Positions 35,188 to 43,236 of a stretch of DNA of 64,000 bases are shown in pieces. Source of the DNA: Lysobacterales bacterium PRO7 (GTDB lineage: Bacteria > Pseudomonadota > Gammaproteobacteria > Xanthomonadales > Rhodanobacteraceae); contig QWHH01000016.1 of NCBI GenBank assembly GCA_021404785.1, positions 30,077 through 94,076 on the forward strand, in the 5' to 3' direction. A program made the translations under genes and the position numbers. The notes beneath the pieces are model-generated. The model was not told where the DNA came from and did no database searches. It saw only the letters and a program-made list of their open reading frames with translations. Numbering within the stretch: position 1 is the stretch's first letter; each line of letters begins with the position of its first letter.

Positions 35188-37372
35188 GCTGTGCTCCTTG
35201 GGTGATGGCCGGCTTTACAGAATACGAGATGTGTTCGCGTTGCAGCAGGGCGACAAATGCGGGGTCGCGATAACCTTCATCCCGCAACTGCTTGATCAGC
35301 GGTTGCGTATCGGATTTGCGGTCAAGAGCGAGCAGTGCTTCGACTTGCAATGCGAGCAGGCGTGGATCGCCGCGATCCACTTTGGTCGCCTGCAGGGTAT
35401 CCACCGCCTGTTCGCGCAACCGGCGCGCGGCCTGCGGGTCGGCCGTCAGCGACGCCAACAGCAGTTGCGCATTCATTGTTGACAGCAGCGCGGCACGTTC
35501 GTCGGGGTGCTTGGCCAGCATCGGCGTCAGAATATCCAACGCCTGCTGTATCGACGCGCGTGCCGCGTCCGAGCGGTTGGCGAGGCGCTGTTGCGCAGCC
35601 CGCTCATTCAGGGCTTCGGCGTAATCGCCTTGCCAGTCGTGGTTGCCGGGATCGTTCCTGACCAGTGCATCGAGAAGGGTAATGGCTTTTGCGTTCGACG
35701 CTGCCGCCGCCGATGTGTTGCCCGTCAGTCGCTGCAAGCGCGCCAACTGCAAGGAATACAGGGCCAGACGATCCTGATACCCGGTGTCGTGCGGCTCGAA
35801 GGCCACCAACTGCACGCCGATGTCCACTGCTTGTTGCAAGGCGCGAACTCCGGCTTCGGTATCCCCGGTCAATGCGAGGGTGCGGCCCAGGATGGCACGC
35901 ACGCGGGCCATATCATCGCGCTGGTTGTTGTCTTGCGGATGCTGGGCAGATGCCGCGGTTTCGATCGTGTCGTCGGCGTGGTATTCGGCAATTGCCCCTG
36001 CGAGGTCGCCCCTGAGCAAAGCCAGTCGGCCGAGTTCGTTGTGGGCGTCGCCCAATCCGCCCGCGTAAGTCGCATCGGTCGGTTTGGCTTTTGCCAGCTT
36101 GCGCTGCAATTCCAGGCGTTCCCTGGCCAGGGCGAGCGCCTCGTCCGGATGTCCTTGCGCCGACAACATATGATCGAGGTTGCCATCCATGTACGCCAAC
36201 TGCGCCTGCAACGAGAGATTTCCAGGTGACTGCTGCAAAGCAGGTTGCAGTGTCTGCCGAGCGCTTCGCCAGTCGCGGGTGGCCGCGCTGAAATCGCCTT
36301 GACCGTAATGGATCATGCCGATCCAGGCCAGCGACCGCGAATACGCCAGTTGGCTTTCCGGGTCGGCGGGTGCGGCGGCGGCCAGCTGCCGGAAGATCCG
36401 ATTGGATGCCTCGAACGCCGTCAACGCATTCGCCGGCTGGCCTTGTTCGCTGCGGACGATGCCAATCTTCTCCAGTGCTTTGGCACGTTGCGCGAGCGCA
36501 GTATCGTTGACGTCGGAAGCAGACAACGACTCGAAGTACGTCATTGCCTTGTCGTCCACCGCCTGAATGATGTCGAGCCGATTCATTTGAGCCAGCTTGT
36601 CGTTCAGGTCGCCAAGCATGAAGCCGACCAGATCCTCGGCCTGCTTCTGGCGGCGTTCGGCAGCCTGTTGTGCGATTACGGCAGCGTGGCGCGAGATCAT
36701 GGCGGACACGGCGAGCACGGCGGTCACGGCCATGACGGCGACGGCGAGTGCGGTGATGGCGGTCATGCGCTGCAACTGACGGCGCTGTTCGCGTTGCTTG
36801 AGCGTATCAAAGCCAACGCCAAGCATGCCGGCGATGAGTTTCAGGCGCGCATTGGACTTGCCATCCTTGCCCTCGCGCACATCGGCGGCGATGGGTTCGG
36901 TGCGTTCGCTGGTGGGTTGGCCGTCCGCATCGAGATGGAAGCGCAGCGCGGGGCAGAAGCATTCCGCGGCCACCCGACCGGGCATGTCGGTGACGTTCGG
37001 TTCGCCATCAACGATCAAACAGAAAATATGTTCGCCGCGGCCCATGCGCTTGTACGCCAGTACTTCCTCGTCGACCCAGCGCGAAGTCGCCGACGCAGGC
37101 GAGCAGATCACGACCAGGTTTTCGGATTGGCGTAAAGCTTCGTTGATCTTGCTGCCGAGTTCGGGCGAGCTGGAAAGTTCTTCGCGGTCGCGGAATACCG
37201 GTATGAGGCGGCGCGGAATCGTGCCGGCGTCTGTGTGTTGCCCGACCAGCCGCGAGGGCACACGATATGTTTCCAGCGCCTTGTGCAGCCAGTCCGCCCA
37301 CGCACTGTCGCGGTGGCTGTAGCTGATGAAGGCGCGGTAACGGAATTCCGAAACCGGCTGCAAACCTTCCAC
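35180..37372 (-). CDS. TIR domain - transmembrane - TPR protein, candidate immune sensor/NADase
   Basis: About 730 residues. The N-terminal TIR domain (about 11-145) has the box-1 motif YRAFISYSHRD, the LIPVFRDREEL loop, and SRWVDEE with Trp99 and Glu103, the WxxxE arrangement carrying the catalytic Glu in NAD-cleaving TIR proteins. One membrane helix follows (about 204-226), then about 470 residues of TPR-like helical repeats (for example ALEKIGIVRSEQGQPANALTAF and GDAHNELGRLALLRGDLAGAIAEY). The best start is GTG 37372, with GGAG 7 nt upstream; no ATG lies near the TIR domain. First of three coupled genes, 82 bp behind apaH. Whether TIR is an enzyme or a scaffold cannot be decided from sequence. 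Confidence 0.75.
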   Translation of the reverse strand: MEGLQPVSEFRYRAFISYSHRDSAWADWLHKALETYRVPSRLVGQHTDAGTIPRRLIPVFRDREELSSSPELGSKINEALRQSENLVVICSPASATSRWVDEEVLAYKRMGRGEHIFCLIVDGEPNVTDMPGRVAAECFCPALRFHLDADGQPTSERTEPIAADVREGKDGKSNARLKLIAGMLGVGFDTLKQREQRRQLQRMTAITALAVAVMAVTAVLAVSAMISRHAAVIAQQAAERRQKQAEDLVGFMLGDLNDKLAQMNRLDIIQAVDDKAMTYFESLSASDVNDTALAQRAKALEKIGIVRSEQGQPANALTAFEASNRIFRQLAAAAPADPESQLAYSRSLAWIGMIHYGQGDFSAATRDWRSARQTLQPALQQSPGNLSLQAQLAYMDGNLDHMLSAQGHPDEALALARERLELQRKLAKAKPTDATYAGGLGDAHNELGRLALLRGDLAGAIAEYHADDTIETAASAQHPQDNNQRDDMARVRAILGRTLALTGDTEAGVRALQQAVDIGVQLVAFEPHDTGYQDRLALYSLQLARLQRLTGNTSAAAASNAKAITLLDALVRNDPGNHDWQGDYAEALNERAAQQRLANRSDAARASIQQALDILTPMLAKHPDERAALLSTMNAQLLLASLTADPQAARRLREQAVDTLQATKVDRGDPRLLALQVEALLALDRKSDTQPLIKQLRDEGYRDPAFVALLQREHISYSVKPAITQGAQHD

Positions 37373-37389
37373 AGACGAACTCCGCCAAA

Positions 37390-37422
37390 TGCAATTGCAA
37401 CGTGTATCCGATTGTCCGGACA
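37390..37422 (-). promoter_or_regulatory. Paired 10-bp palindromes upstream of the TIR operon
   Basis: In the 82-bp gap between apaH and the TIR gene, two perfect palindromes occur: TGCAATTGCA (37390-37399) and TGTCCGGACA (37413-37422). They lie just upstream of the GTG start and its Shine-Dalgarno, a plausible operator region. Short palindromes can arise by chance. Confidence 0.3.
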
Positions 37423-37454
37423 CGCTTTTTACTCTAGCACAACCCGGGCAGGAC

Positions 37455-38303
37455 TTACTCGATGAACTTGCCCGGCGGCCGCGGCCGGGTCGACTTGATC
37501 GCGACGGGTTGCGGTTCGTCGCCATCAAGGCGCAGCGCGATCAGTTCGCCGCCCCAGACGCAGCCGCCGTCGATGGCATTGATGCCCATGCCCTGGAAGC
37601 GTCCCAGGGTGGACCAGTGCCCGCAGACAATGCGGATGCCGCGTGCGGCGTGACCCGGCACTTCGAACCAGGGATAAAGGCCGGGCTTCTGTGTGCCGGG
37701 CATGCCCTTCTCGCGGTAGGCGATGCGCCCGCGCACGTCGCAGTAGCGCATGCGCGTGAGCACATTGATTGCCGCGCGCAACCGCTCCATGCCCTGCAAG
37801 CGCGGGTGCCAGCGATCCGGCTTGTTGCCGAACATCGACAGCAGCAGCTGGCGCGCGCTTTCGCCGCGCAGCTTGTGCTCGACCTCGCGCGCGGCGCGTT
37901 CGGCGTCGGCAGCCGTCCATTGCGGAGCGAGTCCGGCATGCACGAGCATGAAATCCAGGGCGTGATCCACATGCACGAGCGGGCAGGCGCGCAACCAGCC
38001 GAGCAGCTCGTTTCGATCCTGTGCAAAGAGCACTTCGCGCAATTCCGGATTGACCTTGGCCTGGCCTTCCTCGTTGCGCTCGGCGATCGCGAGCAGGGAC
38101 AGGTCGTGGTTGCCGAGCACGACAATGGCGCGCTCACGAACGGATTTCACCAACCGCAATACCTGCAGCGACTGGCCGCCGCGGTTGACCAGATCGCCGC
38201 AGAACCAGAGCGTGTCTTGCGCGGTATCGAAACGGATTTTTTCCAGCAAGCGGGCCAGTTCGTCGTGGCAACCCTGGATGTCGCCGATGGCCCAGGTCGC
38301 CAT
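37455..38303 (-). CDS. apaH: Symmetrical bis(5'-nucleosyl)-tetraphosphatase
   Basis: Cytoplasmic metallophosphatase of 282 residues that hydrolyses Ap4A to two ADP. Calcineurin-like motifs GDIQGCHDEL (about 7-16), GDLVNRG, and LGNHD are present, as are later His residues (VHAGL, VCGHWS). Length matches E. coli ApaH (280). Its ATG overlaps the apaG stop by one base (TGATG), the usual apaGH coupling. Confidence 0.95.
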   Translation of the reverse strand: MATWAIGDIQGCHDELARLLEKIRFDTAQDTLWFCGDLVNRGGQSLQVLRLVKSVRERAIVVLGNHDLSLLAIAERNEEGQAKVNPELREVLFAQDRNELLGWLRACPLVHVDHALDFMLVHAGLAPQWTAADAERAAREVEHKLRGESARQLLLSMFGNKPDRWHPRLQGMERLRAAINVLTRMRYCDVRGRIAYREKGMPGTQKPGLYPWFEVPGHAARGIRIVCGHWSTLGRFQGMGINAIDGGCVWGGELIALRLDGDEPQPVAIKSTRPRPPGKFIE

Positions 38304-38686
38304 CAGTGCAGCGTCCGGGGAATCGACAGTGTGAACGGCGCGATCGGCGCGTCGAAGCGGCGCCCGTCGTCGGCCAGCATCTGGTAACTGCCGCGCATGG
38401 TGCCGACGGCGGTTTCCAGAATTGCGCCAGACGTGTACTCAAATCCCTCGCCGGGTTGCAGGTGCGGCTGTTCGCCGACGACGCCGTCGCCGCGCACTTC
38501 CTGCACGTGGCCGTTCGCGTCGGTGATGATCCAGTGCCGGGTCAGCAGCTTGGCCGGCACGCTGCCGGTGTTGGCGATGCGGATCGTATAAGCGAACACG
38601 TAGCGGTTGTCCGCGGGTGCGGATTGGTCGTCGAGGAAGTGCGTTTGCACGGCAACGGTGATGGCGTAGGGATTGTCCGCGGTCAT
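38303..38686 (-). CDS. apaG: ApaG (Co2+/Mg2+ efflux-associated protein)
   Basis: Small cytoplasmic fibronectin-III-like protein of 127 residues. The family pattern is clear: [69 protein letters not shown] 38686 gives the standard length. In many gammaproteobacteria apaG directly follows rsmA; here about 1.36 kb of toxin-antitoxin genes separate them. Confidence 0.95.
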   Translation of the reverse strand: MTADNPYAITVAVQTHFLDDQSAPADNRYVFAYTIRIANTGSVPAKLLTRHWIITDANGHVQEVRGDGVVGEQPHLQPGEGFEYTSGAILETAVGTMRGSYQMLADDGRRFDAPIAPFTLSIPRTLH

Positions 38687-38735
38687 GTCCGGATTGTCCG
38701 GCAGCGCGGCAGCGCGAGCAAGCCTGTTAGCGCGA

Positions 38736-39137
38736 TCAAGTGGTCGGCAAGGATGCTGCCTGGCCGTTCGAGCGCAACAGCGACACCGCCTTGCGATCAA
38801 ACGAAACAAATGTTTCACCGCCGAGCCAGCGACCTTCGTAAGCGATGACGCCGTCGGCGAAATCGCCGCCGGCTTCCAGGATCGCCAATCCGGACTCGGT
38901 AGCGGGCCGATTCAACACGACATTGGATGCGCCCATCAGCGCGCGAATTGCCGCTGCCACATCCCGCGTGGCGAATCCATAGACCTTGCGCAACACCCAC
39001 GAAAATTCGCACAGGCAGGGTGTGGCCACCGCGATTAGTTCTGCGCCGGTAAGCAATTTGATCGCGGCGCGCGACTGTGCCGGATCATCGCGCACGACGG
39101 CTCGGACCAGAACATTGGTATCGACTGCGACATTCAC
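38736..39137 (-). CDS. vapC: VapC-type PIN-domain toxin
   Basis: Ribonuclease toxin of 133 residues. PIN-domain acidic residues are in place: Asp6 (VDTNVLVR), Glu44 (CEFSW), Asp92/Asp95 (GGDFADG) and Asp114 (SFDRK). VapC proteins cut tRNA or rRNA when free of antitoxin. The start overlaps the AbrB-like antitoxin stop by 4 bp. All catalytic residues are intact, so the pair is probably functional. Confidence 0.9.
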   Translation of the reverse strand: MNVAVDTNVLVRAVVRDDPAQSRAAIKLLTGAELIAVATPCLCEFSWVLRKVYGFATRDVAAAIRALMGASNVVLNRPATESGLAILEAGGDFADGVIAYEGRWLGGETFVSFDRKAVSLLRSNGQAASLPTT

Positions 39138-39385
39138 TTTTCGCCTGCCCAGCCGCTGGCTGCTGCAGCGTCGATTTCATCGAGCGTCGCAACCTTTTTC
39201 TTGCGCTTGGCCAGCAAGCCGATGAAATCCCGGATCGATCCCGCCGGCGGTGCCGCCGTCAGGACTGCGCGACCGCCGGGTAGCAAGTCGAGCGCGATTT
39301 TTTCGCCCGCCTCGATGCCGAGGTGTTGCAGCACATCCTTGCGAAAGGTGACTTGTCCGCGTGTGGTAACGGTCAGCGTGGTCAT
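39134..39385 (-). CDS. vapB: AbrB/MazE-type antitoxin of the vapBC pair
   Basis: Antitoxin of 83 residues. The N-terminal swapped-hairpin DNA-binding segment (TLTVTTRGQVTFRKDVLQHLGI) is typical of AbrB-family antitoxins, and the C-terminal tail (about 50-83) would wrap the toxin. A perfect 18-bp palindrome lies 32 bp upstream of the start, a good candidate autoregulatory operator. Coupled to vapC by a 4-bp overlap. Confidence 0.88.
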   Translation of the reverse strand: MTTLTVTTRGQVTFRKDVLQHLGIEAGEKIALDLLPGGRAVLTAAPPAGSIRDFIGLLAKRKKKVATLDEIDAAAASGWAGEK

Positions 39386-39417
39386 GTTTGTTTATTCCAG
39401 CTCAGCACAAGGCATGG

Positions 39418-39435
39418 TAATGCATAAATGCATTA
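39418..39435 (-). promoter_or_regulatory. Candidate VapB operator palindrome
   Basis: Perfect inverted repeat TAATGCAT, AA, ATGCATTA, located 32 bp upstream of the vapB ATG in the otherwise empty 39386-39501 gap. AbrB-type antitoxins repress their own promoters by binding such sites. Confidence 0.55.
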
Positions 39436-39501
39436 TTTGCAATGGATCGGCACATTGTCTGCTTCACCACTTTTGCGTTGCTGCAAGTGTGTCGAGGCGA
39501 T

Positions 39502-39744
39502 TCAATGCGCTGCGCGCAGCTCTTCGCGGATTACCTTGCGCAGAGTGCGCTCGAGCTTGTCGTTCGCGTTGCCAATATGCGCCTTGAGCACATCGTTGAT
39601 AAGGGTTTGGTAGTTGCCGCCGCCCTTGACCTGATCGCGAAACCACGCCAGCACGGTGGAATCCAGACGAATGGTGATGCGTTCCTTTCCAGGTTCGCTG
39701 ATAAGCGCGCCGCGTCTGGCATTACTGAAGTCAATATCTTTCAT
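39502..39744 (-). CDS. brnA: BrnA-type antitoxin
   Basis: Ribbon-helix-helix antitoxin of 80 residues: ITIRLDSTVLAWFRDQVKGG followed by NYQTLINDVLKAHI is the BrnA/CopG pattern. It directly follows a brnT-like gene and overlaps it by 4 bp. The antitoxin frame is intact although its toxin gene is broken, so it may persist as an orphan regulator. Confidence 0.82.
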   Translation of the reverse strand: MKDIDFSNARRGALISEPGKERITIRLDSTVLAWFRDQVKGGGNYQTLINDVLKAHIGNANDKLERTLRKVIREELRAAH

Positions 39745-40026
39745 GGTTCACTCCCGATATTGGCGAATTTGCCCGGACTGGCCTTGCGGGCCGAGATGAC
39801 GCGGTAGGTGTCGCTGTGGCGTTCTACCCAGACCACATACAGAAACCGTAGCTGGTGCCAAGGCCGAGCGTCACCATGCGATCCTCATCCGTGCTGTCCG
39901 GATCGGGTCGCGTCAGCGCATGGTCGTCGAAAAAAACGCCGACCGCATCGGCGAAATCCACGCTGTGCTTGCGCAGGTTCTCATACCGTTTGGTTTCGTC
40001 CCATTCCTAACGCACGGATGCATCAT
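39741..40026 (-). pseudogene. brnT: BrnT-type toxin gene broken by two frameshifts
   Basis: On the minus strand the region encodes BrnT pieces in three frames: a start MMHPCVR, then EWDETKRYENLRKHSVDFADAVGVFFDDHALTRPDPD (split here: EWDETKRYENLRKH and SVDFADAVGVFFDD are adjacent), then RFLYVVWVERHSDTYRVISA with RKAS, ending in a TGA that overlaps brnA. Restoring one G after AGG near 40005 and one C in TACGG near 39848 would join them. BrnT is an RNase toxin of the RelE-like fold. As given, no toxin can be made. Both slips are single-base losses next to short runs, so sequencing error is possible. Confidence 0.75.
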
Positions 40027-40042
40027 ATGTACAACGTACATA
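40026..40042 (-). promoter_or_regulatory. Candidate BrnA operator palindrome
   Basis: Perfect inverted repeat TATGTAC, AAC, GTACATA directly in front of the brnT start and only 5 bp after the rsmA stop. BrnA-type antitoxins repress their operons through palindromes in this position. Confidence 0.5.
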
Positions 40043-40046
40043 CAAA

Positions 40047-40823
40047 TCAAATCGATTGCCGAGCCAGCGCCACGAAATCAGACGGCGGCAATTGCTCGGC
40101 GCGCGCGCGCGGATCGACGCCAGCGGCGGCGATGGCGCTGACGTCCATCACGCCGGACAAGGCATTCGACAGCGTCTTGCGACGCTGGCCGAAGGCGGCG
40201 CGTACGACATTGCCGATAACGGCGAAATCGACCTCGGGGATTTGATTCGCGGGAAGGGGTGTGAGTCGCACCACGGCCGAATCGACTTTCGGCGGTGGCC
40301 GGAACGCGCCGGGCGGCACCTTGAGCAAGGGTTCGACCGTGCAGCGCAATTGCAGCATCACCGACAAGCGCCCGTAGGTCTTGTTGCCGGGCGCTGCGGC
40401 CATGCGATCCACCACTTCCTTTTGCAGCATGAAGTGCATGTCGGCGATGGCCGAAGCGTGATCCAGACAATGGAAAAGTATCGGCGTGGAAATGTTGTAG
40501 GGCAGGTTGCCGACGAGGCGGATTGGCGCGCCGTGCGCAAGCGTGGTGAAATCCACGGACAGCACATCGGCATTGATGATTTCCAGTTCGCCGATGTCGC
40601 GGGATTTTTCGCGCAGCGGCTCGATCAGGTCGCGGTCGAGTTCGATCGCGGTAAGCGTTTTGGCGGCCCGCAGCAGCGGCAACGTCAGCGCGCCCTCGCC
40701 GGGGCCGATTTCGACGATGTGCTGGCCCGGTCGCGGCGCGATCGCATCGACGATGCGGCGCAGGATGCCCGGATCGTGGAGGAAGTGTTGGCCGAAGCGT
40801 TTGCGCGGAATGTGCGCGGTCAT
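40047..40823 (-). CDS. rsmA: 16S rRNA (adenine(1518)-N(6)/adenine(1519)-N(6))-dimethyltransferase
   Basis: Cytoplasmic SAM-dependent methyltransferase of 258 residues (KsgA) that dimethylates two adenines in the 3' hairpin of 16S rRNA. RKRFGQHFLHD at the start, the SAM loop EIGPGEGALT, and the catalytic NLPYNIS motif are all present. Normal length. It overlaps pdxA by 4 bp in the conserved order. Confidence 0.96.
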   Translation of the reverse strand: MTAHIPRKRFGQHFLHDPGILRRIVDAIAPRPGQHIVEIGPGEGALTLPLLRAAKTLTAIELDRDLIEPLREKSRDIGELEIINADVLSVDFTTLAHGAPIRLVGNLPYNISTPILFHCLDHASAIADMHFMLQKEVVDRMAAAPGNKTYGRLSVMLQLRCTVEPLLKVPPGAFRPPPKVDSAVVRLTPLPANQIPEVDFAVIGNVVRAAFGQRRKTLSNALSGVMDVSAIAAAGVDPRARAEQLPPSDFVALARQSI

Positions 40824-41806
40824 GCGCGCGCGAGTTCCATCGCCAGTTTTGCCGCTGCGATCAGGCTAGCCGGATCAGCCTTGCCGGTGCCGGCCAGGCC
40901 GAGCGCGGTGCCGTGGTCGACCGAGGTGCGCACGAACGGCAGGCCGAGCGTCACGTTGACCGAGGCGCCGAAGCCCAGCGCCTTGAGCACGGGCAGGCCC
41001 TGGTCGTGGTACATCGCAAGATACGCATCGAAGCGCGCGCGCTGTGCCGGCACGAACGCAGTGTCCGCGGACAGCGGACCTTCCAGTTGCATGCCATCCG
41101 CGCGCAGGGCGGCGAGCGTGGGCGCGATCACGTCGATTTCCTCGCGGCCAAGATGTCCGCCTTCGCCGGCATGCGGATTCAAGCCGAGCACGGCAACGCG
41201 TGGATTGTCGATGCGGAAGCGGTGGCGCAAATCGTTGTGCACGATGCGCAGGATGCGCACGAGTCCGGCAGCGGTAATGGCTGCCGGCACTTCCGCCAAC
41301 GCTAGGTGCGTGGTCGCCAGTGCGACGCGGATACCCGGCGCCACCAGCAGCATCGCCACATCGCAGCTGGCGCGCGCGGCGAAGAATTCGGTGTGGCCGG
41401 TGAACGCGATGCCGGCATCGTTAATCACGCTTTTCTGCACTGGCGCTGTAACCAGCGCGTCAAATTCGCCGTCGAGGCAGCCGTCCGCGGCGCGCCCGAG
41501 CATGTCGACGACATAGGCCGCGTTGCGCGCGTCGAGCTTGCCGGGCGTGATCGGCGCTGGTGCAGGAACATGCACGTAGCGCAGTGAACCTGGCGCGCGC
41601 TCGCGGCGCCATTGCCCGTCATCGGTTTCGAGGGTTAGCGCAATGCCACGCGTTTGTGCCGCGAGCAGCAGCGCGTCCTTGTCGCCGATGGCGATCAGGT
41701 CGGCTGGCAGGTCGGTCGCCGCAAGCGCGGCGACGAGTTCAGGCCCGACACTGGCCGGTTCGCCGGTGGTGATGGCCAGCCGTGGCAGCCAGGCCTGGTC
41801 GTTCAT
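40820..41806 (-). CDS. pdxA: 4-hydroxythreonine-4-phosphate dehydrogenase
   Basis: Zn-dependent NAD(P) dehydrogenase of 328 residues in pyridoxal phosphate synthesis. Family motifs ITTGEPASVGPEL, GHTEFFA, LGLNPHAGEGG and MYHDQGLPVLKALGF carry the metal-binding His/Asp residues. Normal length. Eight bases separate it from surA upstream; the stop overlaps rsmA. Confidence 0.95.
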   Translation of the reverse strand: MNDQAWLPRLAITTGEPASVGPELVAALAATDLPADLIAIGDKDALLLAAQTRGIALTLETDDGQWRRERAPGSLRYVHVPAPAPITPGKLDARNAAYVVDMLGRAADGCLDGEFDALVTAPVQKSVINDAGIAFTGHTEFFAARASCDVAMLLVAPGIRVALATTHLALAEVPAAITAAGLVRILRIVHNDLRHRFRIDNPRVAVLGLNPHAGEGGHLGREEIDVIAPTLAALRADGMQLEGPLSADTAFVPAQRARFDAYLAMYHDQGLPVLKALGFGASVNVTLGLPFVRTSVDHGTALGLAGTGKADPASLIAAAKLAMELARA

Positions 41807-41814
41807 CGCCGCGC

Positions 41815-43149
41815 TCAGGGAGCGGACTTGTCCGGGTCGGGCTTGGATTCGGCGCCCGGCAAGCGGATTTCGACGTAGGCTTCGGAACGCACCTGGCGCA
41901 GGAAATCCTCGTACGCCTGCTCGGCCTTGCGGTTGCGGATCACCTCGCGTGCCTGTTCGCGCTTCATTTCCTTGCTGCGATCTTTCTGGCGCGTGCCCTC
42001 AAGCTGCAGGATGTGCCAGCCCAGGTCGCTCAGGAACGGTTGCGAGACTTCGCCGTCCTTGAGCGAGGTCAGGGCCGTGGCCACCGACGAACCGTACTGG
42101 TCGATCGGGAACCAGCCCATGTCGCCGCCGGCGCTGGCCGTGCTCGGATCCTGCGAATCCTTCTTTGCCAAGGTGGCGAAGTCTTCGTGGCCATTGACGA
42201 TGCGGTTGCGGATATCCTCGATCGTCTTCTTGGCCTGATCACTGCTGGTCAGTTCGTTGACCTTGATCAGGATGTGGCGCGCGTGGTACTCGGTGACGAC
42301 CTGCTTGCCGTCGGTGCGCTTGTCCACGAGCTTGACGATGTGGAAGCCGCTCGGGCCGCGCAGCGGCTGCGACACTTCGCCCGGCTTCATGCCCTCGACC
42401 AAGTTGGCGAACGCTTCCGGCACCTCGTCGTAACCGCGCCAGCCCAAGTCGCCGCCTTGCAGGGCGTCCTGCGCACTGGAGTACTGGATGGCTGCTGTCG
42501 TGAAATCCATGCCGCCATCGATCTTGGCCTTGACCTCGTCGGCCTTGGCGCGCGCGGCGGCAATCTGCGATGCGTCGGCGCCATTGGGCAGCCCGATCAG
42601 GATGTGCTGCAGGTGCACCTGGCCGGACTTGAGGCTGTTGCTGGCGAGCAGGATGTCGATTTCCGAATCGCTGACGTTGGACTGGCCTTGCACCACGCGC
42701 TGCTGCAGGCGCTGTACCAGCAACTGGTCGCGCAGGTGGTCGCGAAAATCGGCATAGCTCATGTTCTGGCTGGCGAGCGATGCGCGCAGCTGGTCCACGG
42801 TCATCTTGTTGCTCTCGGCCACGCGCTGCACGGCCTGGTCGATCTCGGAGTCGTTGACGCGAATGCCGGTGTCCTTGGCGCGGGCCACCTGCAGGCGCAG
42901 CATGATCAGGCTTTCCAGCACCTGGCGTTCGAGCACGTCGCGCGGCGGCAGTTGCTGCGGATTGGCTCGGTACTGGTTGAGCACGTTCGCAACTGCGGCA
43001 TCCAGCTCGCTTTGCAGGATCACGCTGTCGTCGGCCACGGCGACGATGCGATCCAGCGGTTGCGCCGGCTGCAGCGCTTGCGCCTGCGCGCCGGACCATG
43101 CGCCGAGCGCGGAAACCAGGAAACTCAGGCAAAAGACGATTCTGTTCAT
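41815..43149 (-). CDS. surA: Periplasmic chaperone / peptidyl-prolyl isomerase SurA
   Basis: Exported 444-residue chaperone for outer-membrane proteins. Signal peptide about 1-24 (AQAQA). An N-terminal helical SurA_N domain is followed by two parvulin domains (VHLQHILIGLPNG with FTTAAIQYS; YHARHILIKVNE with DPSTASAGGDMGWF) and a C-terminal helix. Encoded after lptD, whose product it helps fold. A hairpin at 43182-43205 lies in the intergenic gap. Confidence 0.95.
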   Translation of the reverse strand: MNRIVFCLSFLVSALGAWSGAQAQALQPAQPLDRIVAVADDSVILQSELDAAVANVLNQYRANPQQLPPRDVLERQVLESLIMLRLQVARAKDTGIRVNDSEIDQAVQRVAESNKMTVDQLRASLASQNMSYADFRDHLRDQLLVQRLQQRVVQGQSNVSDSEIDILLASNSLKSGQVHLQHILIGLPNGADASQIAAARAKADEVKAKIDGGMDFTTAAIQYSSAQDALQGGDLGWRGYDEVPEAFANLVEGMKPGEVSQPLRGPSGFHIVKLVDKRTDGKQVVTEYHARHILIKVNELTSSDQAKKTIEDIRNRIVNGHEDFATLAKKDSQDPSTASAGGDMGWFPIDQYGSSVATALTSLKDGEVSQPFLSDLGWHILQLEGTRQKDRSKEMKREQAREVIRNRKAEQAYEDFLRQVRSEAYVEIRLPGAESKPDPDKSAP

Positions 43150-43181
43150 CGGAATGGCAGTTCGGAAGGGTGCAATGCACG

Positions 43182-43205
43182 AAAACCGCGCGATTATGCG
43201 GTTTT
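43182..43205 (-). terminator. Hairpin with T-rich arm between lptD and surA
   Basis: AAAACCGC (43182-43189) pairs with GCGGTTTT (43198-43205) across an 8-nt loop. On the minus strand the right arm ends in TTTT, as in a weak terminator or attenuator. It may partly uncouple surA from lptD. Confidence 0.5.
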
Positions 43206-43236
43206 TCGGGTAAGAAAACCGTTAGGGAAACGGGAC

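Noticed and set aside
38687-40046. Integrated mobile element carrying the toxin-antitoxin genes
   Set aside because: No transposase, integrase or flanking direct repeats are visible; only the disrupted gene order suggests insertion.
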